A stretch of DNA of 64,000 bases, from assembly GCA_023374025.1 (NCBI GenBank), contig SIJG01000014.1:1969077-2033076 (forward strand), given 5' to 3'. Below the pieces are notes generated by a model. That model had not been told where the DNA came from. It ran no database searches and saw only the letters and a program-made list of their open reading frames with translations. Origin of the DNA: Heterodera schachtii. Its lineage: Eukaryota > Nematoda > Chromadorea > Rhabditida > Heteroderidae. Positions 49,101-59,700 of the stretch are shown here, in pieces (within the stretch, counting starts at the first letter, position 1; the number at the start of each line of letters is the position of its first letter). A program made the translations under genes and the position numbers.

Positions 49101-49853
49101 CTGTACCACAATTAATTATCAGGGCTGTTAAAAATATGCAAATGCATTTTTTTCCTGGATTGTTACGTAGTCTAATTAGTAGGAAAACATCTTCTTTTAT
49201 GTATTTGCGTTTAAAAGCTATGCATATTTTTGCATATTTTTTGCATATTTTGGGCTTTTCTGCATATTTCATGCATATTTTGCCATTTTTTGTACTTATT
49301 TTCAGATTTTTTCTTATTTTGCCATTTTTCGTCAAATTTTCCTATCCTTTAGGGAAAAAAAATTTGATTATGCCTAAAATTAAATCCAAATCTGAATGGT
49401 TGCGCGAGTGGGTCAAAAGGATTTACGGGAAAAAAACGTACACCAATTTGATGCATATATTTCAGACTTTATTTGCATATTTATGCGTATATTTTAGCCA
49501 TTTTTCGTGCATATTTTGACAGCCCTGTTAATTATTTAGTCGAATTTTACTATTTAAACAATAGCTCGAATTTTAATAATTTACAATATTTGTGTGAAAA
49601 GAAATTATATAGAATTATTTTTAAATTACTAAGGCATTTGTCTCTGCACAAAGCGTGGTTCGTCGGCATTGAATTGTTGGAGAAAAAAGCGCCAAACGGT
49701 GGAGAAAAGGAGCGCATAAAATTGAATATAAATGCAAAGCTTAACGAGGAATTTAATCAGAAAATTTTGGAGAGTTATTTTAAAGCGAACGGATGGCACC
49801 CGGCCGAATTGATTTCGAAATACGTGGACAAATCGGAAGTGATCCATGGTTAA
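37101..49853 (+). CDS. PAP-C: giant secreted poly(A)-polymerase-like protein with duplicated N-terminal module and intact catalytic Asp
   Basis: About 24 exons, near 2,290 codons. Exon 1 (37101-37239) is a signal peptide (LLYIFILNICFYI, cleavage likely after SNA). Two homologous helical modules follow (about 38.3-41.1 and 41.4-46.1 kb), each ending in a Lys-rich coiled coil. The PAP part starts near 46.9 kb: IVSKW, GSFMLGANTANSDVDVIF (two catalytic Asp), FDGIQFDVLF (third Asp), LLYPNASIPFLLDKFFLTF, WPLPLRLEEY, MPIITP (48.3 kb), NWGQLFPTANFTEKYDHFF, IDRRIRLQLLHF, KAWFVGIEL, stop at 49853. These are the nucleotidyltransferase, central and RNA-binding regions of canonical poly(A) polymerases, normally nuclear, so a signal peptide is unexpected. 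Two frame shifts (about 40486 and 46495) could be assembly errors. At least one GC donor (48309|48310). Confidence 0.75.
38794..41138 (+). other. PAP-C N-terminal module, copy 1 (core)
   Basis: Key landmarks: PEHLRID at the 39.09/39.25 kb exon junction, a helical segment with KTICVMIKFVQFVQQ, the segment from NEEILWEHYE to ETKQFMDDEI in the 40.1 kb exon, and KMERWNKFLNKIH leading to MGRHEHIMDKFRE. It closes with the exon at 40.92 kb (EEIFSRFSLF, then a Lys-rich tail). Every landmark recurs in copy 2 in the same order. Confidence 0.6.
40632..40792. mobile_element. Short hAT-like element in PAP-C intron
   Basis: Ends TAGAGAACGGAC / GTCCGGTCTCTA are inverted with one mismatch. The interior has GGGATC repeats. 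The flanks GAAAGAAT and GAAAGTTT match at 6 of 8 positions, an eroded target duplication. Confidence 0.55.
43653..43840. repeat. CCAGGTC-rich intronic repeat
   Basis: Iterated CAGGTCCAGGTC and GGATTTCCTGGAT units in the intron after the 43.4-43.6 kb exon. The style resembles the tandem subterminal repeats of the hAT-type elements, but the ends could not be defined. Confidence 0.4.
45879..46045 (+). repeat. In-frame tandem repeat in PAP-C coiled-coil linker
   Basis: SNSIGNGQN with flanking KKK(T/P)R and a following NEQK...GIE motif occurs twice in succession, about 32 residues per unit, inside the Lys/Glu-rich exon. Confidence 0.75.
49120..49527. mobile_element. hAT-type MITE, family 1, inverted copy
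   Basis: Ends CAGGGCTGTTAAAAATATGC / GCATATTTTGACAGCCCTG with perfect 8-bp duplication TTAATTAT. The interior is the reverse complement of the 13386-13910 family (for example GGTTGCGCGAGTGGGTC). It sits in the last intron of PAP-C. Confidence 0.85.
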
Positions 49854-50627
49854 GTTCAAGAATCAGACACCGACATCTTTTTTGTGTACATATAACTGCT
49901 GTTCATTTATGTGCATGTCTTTTTTAATGCCGTTAAATTTATTTCCCAAATTAATTGTTTTTCTCGGGGCATACGCAAAAAAAGAGTAAAACAGTCTCGT
50001 AATTTGGTACTCAAGTGTCCAATTTGGGCAGTGACTGAACCGTCAAACTTCACAAATAACGCAAAAAAAAAGCATTTTTAAGCTTGAATATTTTAAAAGA
50101 TAGAGCATTTCTTTTCCAAATAATTTGGGGCCTTAGAAATTTATTCTGACCGTTTTTGAAAGGTTTTGCTTTTAGGAATATTTACATTATTTATGCGTTT
50201 AAAATTAATAGCTTATGAGCTTTTTCGACACAATGTTAAAAATTTGTTTGGTCGATCGGAATTTTACCATGCAACATAATTAATTTTTCTAATAGACAGG
50301 CTCATACAGTTCTTAGCGAATTTTTGTTATTAGCAGTGTACCAAAAAATAAATGTAGAATTATAGATCAAAATCAATGGTTTTTTATATTATTTTTAAAA
50401 ATATATGACACATCAAGCCTTTTTTACTTAGAAGAAAAGTTAATAGTAGAAGAAGAAATATAAAAACAATTAAAAGATATAATTAGTTTGATTTTTTGAA
50501 ACCGAATTTCGAAAATTCAATTTCTAATTCAATTTAAAATTCAATTTATTCTAAGGAATTAATACAAAATCAATTCGAAATTCAATTGAAATTCAATCCA
50601 AAAGCAATTCAAAATTCAATTGGAAAT
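49854..50627. other. Intergenic between convergent PAP-C and the nuclear receptor gene
   Basis: AT-rich. Around 50510-50630 there is a run of ATTCAATT-type short repeats. No exon seen, and in particular no ligand-binding-domain exons of the nuclear receptor. Confidence 0.5.
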
Positions 50628-51654
50628 TCAATTGTTTCGTTCCGCGAAACTGTTTCTCGCTAATGCACTTCTCTTCCGCAGCTCCAACCTGGCCAAATAT
50701 TGGGCCAACGCTTCTCCGTCCTTCGCCTTAGCTTTGATCATTGTCGGCTCCATGCCGGCCAAAAGGCATTTGTCGAGGCGACAGCCGCGGCATCGGATGC
50801 CATCTGAGAAATGAACAAAAAATATTATTTAAATTATTAATCTTTAACAATTTATAATTTTGCCTTCGCCAATTTGGCAATGTTTTCCTTCAAAACAGTT
50901 GAACAAAGTTCGCTTGGAAACAATACGACGAAAGAATTGCTTGCAGCCTTAATTGATCAATTATATTTTAATAATTTATAAATTACCAAAAATTGGAAAA
51001 TTTGATTTTTTTTTTTAATCGGTTTAACATTTTGTTCAATTTCAATGTTTTTTCATCACCAAAAATTGAGTTAATAGGAACTGAACCTTTCTAACCAAAT
51101 GACGAATTGTGTCTTAATTAGAATTTAATTGCTTTTTTAAATTTTTAAATTCAAATCAAACAAATTTGAAATTTCCGGTCTCAGTTTATAAGGTAAAAAA
51201 CCGACAATGGCATAGCACCCCACTCATTTTGCCAATGAAAATGCCAACACTCACTTTCGCAACATTTGACCCCGTAATAAAAGTAAAGGCTCGGCCTCGC
51301 GCACACTTTGCACTCGCCCACTTCCCTTTTCATTCGTCCCATCCCAATTTTGTGCTTTCCGTCCGTTTCGCTTTTATCCTTCGTTAATTTGGCTTTTTCT
51401 GCTCCATCATTGCCATTTGCATGCTTTTCCGTGTTCAATTTTGGCATTTTTTCCCCATTTTTCCATTCAGTGCCGTCATTTGGCTTTGTTGATGATGAAG
51501 TTTTGCCCAACTTTTTTGCCATCAAATATTCAATTGCCGCCAAATTGCCGCGTTGTGGGCCCAAAAGAATGCGTTGTATGAAATCCATCTCCATTTGGAC
51601 AGCCCTTGCCAATGCTTCTGCTGTTATGTGATTATGTGATGTGCGCTTCTCCAT
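50628..51654 (-). CDS. Nuclear hormone receptor, DNA-binding domain only
   Basis: Three exons in phase: 51654-51255, 50947-50864 and 50803-50628 (TGA), 219 residues. After a polar N-terminus of about 115 residues the two C4 zinc fingers are complete: CKVCARPSLYFYYGVKCCES then CKQFFRRIVSKRTLFNC, and CFEGKHC ... CRGCRLDKCLLAGM. All eight zinc-binding Cys are present. The P-box CESCKQ differs from CEGCKG and is a nematode-supplementary type. The protein stops about 45 residues after the second finger and no ligand-binding domain follows, as in ODR-7-like DBD-only receptors, or through truncation. Intron 2 uses a GC donor (GAAG|GCAAAA). Confidence 0.85.
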
Positions 51655-51965
51655 TTTTCGAATATATTTTTACTTTCTAAATTAAATTTAAAATAATTTT
51701 GATTGTAAATTTTCGTGTAAGCTTTTGATAGTTTTTAAAAGAGGCAATAAAATGTAAAATGAGTATCAAAAGCAAAATATAAAATACAATATTAATGTAT
51801 ATTGATCGATTATAATATTACATAATGATAGATGTATATTCAAATTCCAACAGCAGTATAAAGTTATGCGTAGTTTATGATATATTATATGGGCAATAGA
51901 AATCTATTGGACTGTGTTGATTTTCTGCATGTCTGTCTTTACCCTTTGCATAAACATTAGAAGTG

Positions 51966-52075
51966 TGCCGTGACTCACAGTCACGGTCACGAAAACCGTG
52001 AATTTCAAGGGTTTCTCGGTCACGATTCACGAGGTCAACTCACGGGTTTCCGTGAATAATTTACACTGGTTAAAT
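51966..52075. repeat. CACGGTCACG dispersed repeat, copy 1
   Basis: GTGCCGTGACTCACAGTCACG, CGGTCACGATTCACGAGGTC and CCGTGAATAATTTACAC recur in the same order at 57740-57860. A segment CTGCTAAGAAATCGTGGCAA follows here, and CTGCTAAGAAAACGGGGCAA near 58147. The ends are undefined. Confidence 0.6.
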
Positions 52076-52926
52076 TTTTTTGGGCAAAATCTGCTAAGAA
52101 ATCGTGGCAAAATTTTCACCGGCCCCTTCCCCTATTCCTGAAATTTTTAAAACAAAACCCACTGACAACATTGTGCGAAAAGCAACAAAAAGAATCAAAT
52201 CTCGTGGATAGACCCCATTAAGTCCTAAATCTAAAAATCGAGTAAAAATTTAATCATATGCAATGAAAATTATTAATTTTTTATTCAAATAGTTTTTCCA
52301 GTATTTTTTTATTTTCTGCGATCATTTTCTTATTTCGTCGTATGTATACTTTTTTTGCGGCGCGCTTTCTCCGAAAAACTTTTAATACTGACCAATGATC
52401 ATTTATCACATTAATTAATTGTTCGTTTAGTGCTACACGGGATTTGGCCTGGGGGCGGTCCCTTCTCCCCATCCCCCCTGCCCTATGACTTAGCAAATGT
52501 GTGCCCTCTAGTGGAACTCCAATCACTTTTCCGTCGGATCCGGATCCCGACCAAACTCCAATAGGAAATTAGAAAAAATCAATAAGTCTTATCATAAATA
52601 ACAGCAAAGAAAGTAACGTTTCTAAAAATTGATTTATTGATTTTTTGTTTTTCTGAGCTTATGTCGAAAAAAGCTTCGGCTTGAAATTCTAGTCATAGTT
52701 TAGAAATTATTATCATGTTTTACATGTTGTATCTTTATAGCGATGCCATGCCGAGGCATTCCATGTTTATTAGTGATTTTTTATAAGACCGTGGCTTAGG
52801 CCAAGAACAGTGCCAATTCACAGCTAATATCTTTTTTTTAAATTGCCCCTATTAATTAATTTTTTGAGCGAGATCCGGCAATTTCATCGGCGATGAATAA
52901 TTTTCAAATAGATATATTTCCGATAT

Positions 52927-53328
52927 TTATTTATTTGTCAAAAAGAAAAATAATCCACTGAAGGGAAAAGTCCGCTTATTTTTAATTTTATTTTGAATTC
53001 TTAAAAGAGTTTGTATTTTATCAAATTGATTCCACAATTTTGTTGCCCTCCCAGCAAAGGGAATGAATTTTTTGCCTATTTTATATTTTGTGTTAAATCT
53101 ATAAAAAAGGAAGTTAATTAAAGCATGTTGACGGATTAAAATAGAAAATAATTTCAAATTTGTTCGGCCATAAACTCTTTTATGCGCCATGAACAGATCG
53201 AATAATTTTCGCCTATTGTTATTTTCTAGTGTGTTTTTTTTGGGGGGGGGGGGGGGGGGGAAATGCGGCATAACGGAAAAATACCCGACTAATCTTTTTA
53301 TTTTTAGCGGTGCAGAAATGAATGGCAA
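52927..53328 (-). pseudogene. Possible LINE reverse-transcriptase C-terminal remnant
   Basis: The minus-strand frame has HKRVYGRTNLKLFS, an Arg-rich middle and FAGRATKLWNQF, which loosely resembles the Cys/His-poor C-terminus of some LINE ORF2 proteins (R...Y...R....WN). A G homopolymer interrupts it. Weak; it may be chance. Confidence 0.25.
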
Positions 53329-53411
53329 ATTAGTCCTCCGATTTAACTTTTTATTATAAATATTTTAATTTACAAAATTTCTTTCGCTTTATTTAATATT
53401 TAATTGGTTAT

Positions 53412-55998
53412 TCATTTTGTCATTATTATTTGATGTTCAAATTGGTTCAGCTGGTTTTGTTTCTGCTGCAACTGTTGCGGCTGGTGAGCTTCTTCCCCAA
53501 TTCCATCGTCGTCCCCGATTATTTCATCCTCCATAAATCTGATTTTTGAAAATAATTTTAATTAATTTTTTCCTTTTTATTTGCCTAACCCGCCTCTGTG
53601 TTCGGGCTGATGATGGGCCGAACTTTGTACAAAAGTGTCATTCATTTTTGATGTTCCCGTCGGAGGAGAGCCAAACACCTAAATTATTATTAATTGTAAA
53701 TTGAAATTAATATTAAATTTAATGCATTTTTTAATTTTTATTTTATCTTTAAACCCAAAATTTTATTTATTTTAACCAATCGGTTTTTTAATTTTTCATC
53801 AAAACTAACCACGGAAAAAATAATTCCGACCGAAATGCACAGAATGATCAGAAGCCACACACAGAGAATACAACTTTATGTTGAAAAACAATTTGATAAA
53901 GCATTTCTGTGTTCATAAAATCTGATTTCTGCTTACCACCGATAATGACGCACCAAAAAATGAGCAATTCTGCGATTAAGAAAGAATGGAACAATATTTA
54001 AATAATTGCACTATTTTCATTTGAATTATATAAGAAGTGTAAAAGTACCTCAGTCGAAATTTTGTTGTTATTTGAGGCAGCGAATAACGGTAAACGGACA
54101 CTTTATCAATGGACAAATGACGCCTAAATTAAGCAATTAGTGATTAAATTACTTAAATTTCAATTTTGCTTACCATTTTACCCTCCTTATTCGTTCATTT
54201 TTGAAAAAGTTTTCTAACATTTTAATTGAAAAGATGAACACTGGGCAATTCTGAATAGTTAAATTTTTTATTAATTAATGCTAATTAGTAATAAACACCT
54301 CCAACTTAAGGTCTTGCGATATCCACAAATATGACCCTGAAAACATTCGAATTAATTATATTTTTTGTGTGTTTTTGGAAGCTTACAGTCTCCGTCATCC
54401 GGCGCGACATTTCGCTCCAAAAATTTCTTTATTTCCGACCGATTTCTCTCTGAGAGGGACTGTTGGATGAAGCGATCAGCCTAATTAATGACAATATTTT
54501 AAAAATGGTATTATAAAACTGTTGTAAAATATGAGAAAATATTCCTTCATACCAATTAATTTAATGTGATCATTTTTAATCTCGCAACAAATTATTCTTA
54601 AAAAGCTAGGAAAATCTTCTAACAATAATTTAATTAAATTTTTTTTATATTATAAAAAATAAATGATTAGTGAAATTAACCCGATGAAAGAAACGAAATG
54701 TTTTTTAATTTTAAATTATTTAACATAATTTATTTAATGAAGATTTTTCGAAAAAAAAATTAAAAGAAAATTCTCACGTGTTTTTTGCATAATTTTACAG
54801 TACCTCCATGCCCTGAGGACGGATACAGTAATGCGGTATTTCCTCGTTTTGGTGTCGCAGCAAAAACAATTCCCCCGGCACTGTTGGCACTTCGTTGAAC
54901 AGCTGCGGATTGTTATCAGTGCGAATTTGGCGGATGACGTAATCCGACTCTTGCACAGACGAACGTTGGCCAAACGTGCCATTTTCGAGCACTCTGTCCT
55001 CGTTTTTCTTCTCATTGGTGCCTTAATTTTCGAATATTTTTAATATTTAAATTATTTTAAAATTGTTAGTGCTCATAAAAATTTTTCACAAAATGTCTAC
55101 AAGCGCCTCCCCCCCCCCCGCTTCTCCGCCGGATAAGAGTCCGAGCATGTTTCGCACCAGTGTTTGAGGAGGTGCCGATCAGTTGCACATTGTCCGTCGA
55201 TTGCGCCCCTTCCACCGTTTGGTATGCCAAAACACGCATCTCTTCGGCTCCTGCCTCCTCCTCCTCATATTCGTCTTCGTCGTCCATTTCTGGCGGCTCG
55301 TCCAAAAAATAAATGGCACATGCGTAGCCGAAATTGATCACGCGCGAGCAACGGCGGCGCTTGGATGCCATTGCGGCGGAGACCGTACCGCCGGCAGTGT
55401 TGGCCACGAGGGAGGACGAGGCGATGGACGGCGAAGTGAGCGAGGAGGGCATCGCAAAGCGACGGTCGGACGAGGTTCGCTGCAGCGAAACGGTGGAGCA
55501 AGGCGCACCACTCTGACGACGGAAGGATGGGTGAGAGAAATTCAGAATTGGGACTTAAACTGCCCCACGGAAAAAATACCCACGGAAAAAAATAGTGTCT
55601 GTAAATTTACTGATTTTTCCCGGTAAAAATTTATCGAAATTATCGAACAATTCCGAAATTTTATTTTGCTGAGCATAAACCCCTTTTTGGAAGTAAAAAA
55701 TTATATTTTCAGCGCAGAAATTAAAAACGGACCATCCAAAAAAGGATAATAATACTCGGCTTTAAGTTTTATTCCGTTTTACCGCATTTAATGCCGCTAA
55801 ATTATTCTTTTCGCTGTGTCTGTTGCAATTTAAAGCGCTAAAATCCGATTTTCGTCGTGAATTGAACATTGTTGTCCTGTTGTTGTTGTTGTTGCTGCTG
55901 TTATTTTTGGGGATTGAGAAATGGTGGTGAAAGGAAGGGGCGGACAATTCATTTGTCGTCGTGGCCATTTCAGAGGGCCAAATGCTCAATGGAAACAA
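53412..55998 (-). CDS. Single-pass transmembrane protein, 11 exons, family not recognised
   Basis: Exons 55998-55783, 55512-55101, 55021-54804, 54480-54387, 54336-54299, 54250-54174, 54123-54049, 53969-53937, 53873-53810, 53678-53590 and 53538-53412 keep phase throughout, about 480 residues. The N-terminal half is low complexity (NNSSNNNNN, SIASSSLVANT) with an acidic block DDEDEYEEEEAGAEE. The middle looks folded (QLFNEVPTVPGELFLLRHQN, SYLWISQDLKLE). One hydrophobic helix, CILCVWLLIILCISVGIIF (about residues 388-409), follows the basic HFLVRHYRW. The tail is polar and Gln-rich (QPQQLQQKQNQ). The basic flank suggests a cytosolic N-terminus. No catalytic motif is evident. Start chosen at the first Met of the upstream exon; a later start within exon 1 is possible. 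Confidence 0.7.
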
Positions 55999-57735
55999 TA
56001 TTTAGTACTATTAAATAAATCGGCTGTACTGTTAATTTAAAAAAAAATTTAGAAATTAAATCTAAAACTTAAAAATTGAAAGAAATGCAAATGAACAAAA
56101 CATAAAATTTTAGATTTTTATTTATAAAATATTTTTTTGCATTTATTATTTATCTTCAAAAAAAAACTTTGAAATAAAATAAAAAAATGTATTATAAATC
56201 AGGCAATAAAGTTGATATTTAAGAAAAATGAATCAATTTAAACACAAAAATACTGTTATTTTTATTTGTTGTTTAACTGGTATTCCCCAATTAATTTGAA
56301 ATATCATTGAACTATAAATTTTAAGAGATAATACTTTTGAATTATACATTTAATCAAGCCATTTTCCAGATGTAAGCATTCAAATGCGAAATTTCTTAAA
56401 TTTGCTTTATTTATTTTAGTATTCTTTGAATATTTGTTCCTGGCGTTAAACCCATCGAATTCCAAGAATTTTTGCAAAATCTTTTCTTTTTTGCTAAATA
56501 CATAATTAGCAAATGGACCAGTGACATTTATGCCCCGAAGGGCAAAAAATTTAAGAAACATTAGGAGGAGAACAGTCAAAGTCAGCAGAAGCATAATAGG
56601 GGGGCTAACAAATACAGGGGAAGTCGCGTGCTCGCGGGGATTTGTCGTCAACTCGGCTTTACGTTCTATGGTTGGCAAAGTTAAATCTTAAATTTTGTGA
56701 TCAATAACATTAAAGGCTTTTTCTTTTCAAAAGCAAACTCAGAAATAATCAATCATGTTGTTAGAAGGGATTTCTTTTCCTTTTTTTAATTTCCTTCTTT
56801 TAGCGGGCATCAAAGCGAATAAAATTCAATTAGTGAAAAATGTGAAGTCGGGAGGAAAAGGGAGTCTTTTGAGGATGAGATGACAACACATGGGAAATGA
56901 GGGGAAGGGAAGCGAAGGACAGCTTCTTCCCGCCAGCATTTCCATTTCCCGCAGAGAACGGCCGATGAACGGACGGATGAATTAGCTATGCGCTTGCCCT
57001 GGGAAGCATCCGCCAACGATGCCGAAAACGAAGTCAATGCTGAAAAAGAGGGGCGGGGGGGGGGGAAGTGTGCCGAGCGAAAAACGATGCGGCGACGACG
57101 AAGGGCTGGGAAAAAGTGGGGGGCGGGGCAGCGGACACTGCGTAAGTCCAAGCCAAAAGCAACACCGCCCATCCCTAAGATATAAGCAGCGACGACGGCA
57201 CTCCGACTGACGGAGGAAAGGGGGAGGAAAAAGACCCTAATGGGCGGGAGGGAGGAGGGAGGGATGGATGGAGAAGATGCGAAAATGTCGTGCCATAGCG
57301 ATGGAGACGAATGACAAAAACGCAGGGGAAAGATAAAAATAGGCGAAGTACACGGAAAAGAAGCTGGAATAAAGATAAAGCAAAAGGGGAAGAAACGGTT
57401 GTAATTAAGCGATTGTTTAGGCAAAATGACGGGGAGAGGGGAGGAGGAGGGAAGAAGGGTGATAAGAAAATGAAAAAAAGACTGATTGGATGGGGGAGGG
57501 TGACAAGGAAGAAAAATTTAATGGCACGGCATTCTGTTTCTCATCCGGGAAATTTAAAGGAAGCAATTTGTAAAGGAAAAGTCCATCTTTCCGTCTCAGC
57601 CAACGACAAACTCCGCGGCAGTCCGCCAAAAAGGAAAATTCAATTTATTTGGCATTGTTTTTTACTCAGACGCTAAAAACCTCATTAGGTTTTGTGATGT
57701 TTTTCCAAAAATGTCAAATTTAAATGTATACATTT
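55999..57735. other. Intergenic; purine-rich tract, no confirmed gene
   Basis: A minus-strand frame of 124 codons (56304-56678) has one hydrophobic stretch (MLLLTLTVLLLMFLKFFAL) but no splice or homology support. 56.85-57.65 kb is GC- and purine-rich on the plus strand (GGGGAGGAGG-type), producing long artefactual ORFs on both strands. It may be a promoter region of an unseen gene. Confidence 0.35.
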
Positions 57736-57739
57736 AAAG

Positions 57740-58075
57740 GTGCGCCGTGACGCATGGTCACGGTTACCGTGAATTTCACCGTTTTTTTTTGATCATGGTC
57801 ACGGTAACGATTCATGGGACCAATTCATGGTTTTTCCGTGAATAATTTACACGGGATAAAATTCAAATTAAAAATTACATAATGTTTTCATAAAGAAATT
57901 TGGTTTTTTTATTTTTGGTCTATTGAATTTTTTCGTTTTCCATTTTTTTATTTGGAATTTTCAAAAGACAGAAATGCCAAATATTTTAAAGAAATGCTTT
58001 ATAAAACATTTTCATCGTAAATTTTACCCAAAATTCATGAAAATTTTCCCGGCGTTGCCTATTGGCACCGCCGGC
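57740..58075. repeat. CACGGTCACG dispersed repeat, copy 2, with GC hairpin
   Basis: GTGCGCCGTGACGCATGGTCACGG and CCGTGAATAATTTACACGGG match the copy at 51966. GGCGTTGCCTATTGGCACCG at about 58050 is a near-palindrome of the GGCGGTGCC hairpin type found in the hAT-type elements. Confidence 0.55.
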
Positions 58076-58391
58076 ACACAAAGCTCTTTTAACTCTTTAA
58101 AAAATTGACCAAAACAGCGAAGTTTTGACATTTTTTGAGCAAAATCTGCTAAGAAAACGGGGCAAAATTTTCAAAATCAGAATTTTCTTATATTGATAAA
58201 AAAATAATTTTGTTCTAAAAAAAATTAATTTTATGGATAAATGTAAATCTTTTATCATTTGACGCAAAATTTGGTCATTTTTGGACAAAAATCTTATAAA
58301 AATTTAGCCAAAATTTCAAAAATTCACGTTCACGAAAAATGAAAAATGTGTTTATGTTAAATAATGCACAACTTTTTTATATTATAATTTA

Positions 58392-58681
58392 CAGGGCTGC
58401 AAAAAATATGACGAAAATGAAAAATATGCACATAAATATGCAAATAAAATTGCCAAATATGCACCAAATATGCACAAAAATCGCAAAATATGCACCAAAT
58501 ATGCATAAAAATCGCAAAATATGCACCAAATATGCATTAAAAAAACTTGAAAATTAGTGGTGCAAAATAATTAAAAAATTTTATTCCTCATAAATTTTGT
58601 CGGTTGTTTTTGTAATTGCAAAACAAAAATTTCTCAAGGTTTTCGGCAGTGAAGCTCACTGTTGGCCCACTCGCGCATCCA
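58392..58681. mobile_element. hAT-type MITE, family 1, right end missing
   Basis: Starts CAGGGCTGCAAAAAATATG and follows the 13386 copy through GGCAGTGAAGCTCACTGTTGG and CTCGCGCATCCA, then homology stops. The expected right terminal repeat is absent; a telomere-like array starts about 55 bp further on. Confidence 0.75.
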
Positions 58682-58737
58682 ATGCACGTAATACTATATC
58701 TTGCCCTTCAGAAACTTTCTCCGTTTAATTTCGTACA

Positions 58738-58951
58738 GACTAGGCTTAAGACTAAGCTTAAGCCAAGGCCTAAGCCTAAGCCGAAGCTTAGCCTTAGCCT
58801 AAGCCTAAGCAAGCCTAAGCCTAGGCCTAAGCCTAAGCTTGGGCTGAAGCCTAAGCTGAAGCCTAGGCCTAAGCAAGCCTAAGCCTAAGCTGAAGCCTAG
58901 GCCTAGGCCTAAGCAAGCCTAACTAAGCCTAGGCCTAAGCTTAAGCCAGCT
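58738..58951. repeat. Interstitial telomere-like array, degenerate (GCCTAA)n
   Basis: About 35 hexamer-sized units dominated by GCCTAA/AAGCCT, the C-rich strand of the nematode telomere repeat TTAGGC, with variants such as GCCTAG, GCTTAA and GCTGAA. On the plus strand the orientation would place the chromosome end to the left. The Lys-Pro-rich open frame across it is an artefact. Confidence 0.85.
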
Positions 58952-59700
58952 TAATTTTAAATTTTGTCGTAAATTAAATCTCGGTTTTTTTGTTCGAGTC
59001 AAGATTCGGGTTTCGAATTTGGTCAAAATGGATGTCATAATCGTTTTCAGCGACCTCGAAAACCCCTAGAAATATGTTTTCTTTGTAATTTATGAATTTA
59101 GAATTTTTGTTCGAATTCGGGTTAGGGATTCGGAATTTTGAAAAATAAATGTCATATTCGTGATCAGCGCCCCAAATTACCCTAGAAATGACTTTTTATT
59201 TGAAAATTTCAAGGGGGGTCACAAAACCGAAAAGAACCGAATAATCGCAACATGAATGCCACTTAAACTGTCAATTTCGCGCAATGAATAATTGCTAAAA
59301 AATATTAATGGAGCAAAATGATAGCATTTCTATTTTCAAATTCTTTTTGCTGAAGCTTTAAAATTATAAAGAATTTAGTATTTGATTAATATTCAAAAAC
59401 ATTGTCAAAGAATATGAGGATTTGGTGTCAAAAGGACAAGAAGCGAAAAATATTTTTCAATAAAACCAATTTTGGGTTATTTAGGTGAGATACTCAACCC
59501 ATCAGAACCTAATCAAATATTTTTAAAACATTTTTAGAAGCAAAAATGTTGAAATGATTTTGAGTAATGCCGAATTCTTGAAAGATTTGTCATTAGGCAA
59601 ATGGATGCCAGTTTTGCAATTTTTTCGTAAATTTTTCCTTTTTTTCGAAAGTGCTTAAATATTTACCAATTGCAAAAAAAAAGCCGAATTTTTCTTGTAT
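58952..59700. other. Intergenic
   Basis: No exon seen. Two similar TTCGAATT/GGGTTtcG-type short segments near 59.0 and 59.12 kb (each followed by ATGTCATA and TCGT..TCAGCG) suggest a decayed local duplication of about 115 bp. Confidence 0.4.

Larger units (their letters stand above)
51655..53411. other. Intergenic, repeat remnants
   Basis: Contains a CACGGTCACG repeat near 51.97-52.07 kb related to one at 57.74 kb, and a possible LINE remnant at 52.93-53.33 kb. The open frame at 52281-52526 (minus) is not recognised and probably not a gene. Confidence 0.4.

Noticed and set aside
51308..51631. Plus-strand ORF over the nuclear receptor
   Set aside because: Antisense shadow; the minus strand has a complete zinc-finger domain.
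55183..55626. 147-codon plus-strand ORF
   Set aside because: Antisense to exon 2 of the 11-exon membrane protein gene.
56810..57424. 204-codon minus-strand ORF
   Set aside because: Ser/Pro/Phe-rich low complexity opposite a purine-rich tract; no conserved motif or splice pattern.
58616..58882. Lys/Pro/Leu-Ser repeat ORF
   Set aside because: Translation of the telomere-like GCCTAA array; no splice or start support.
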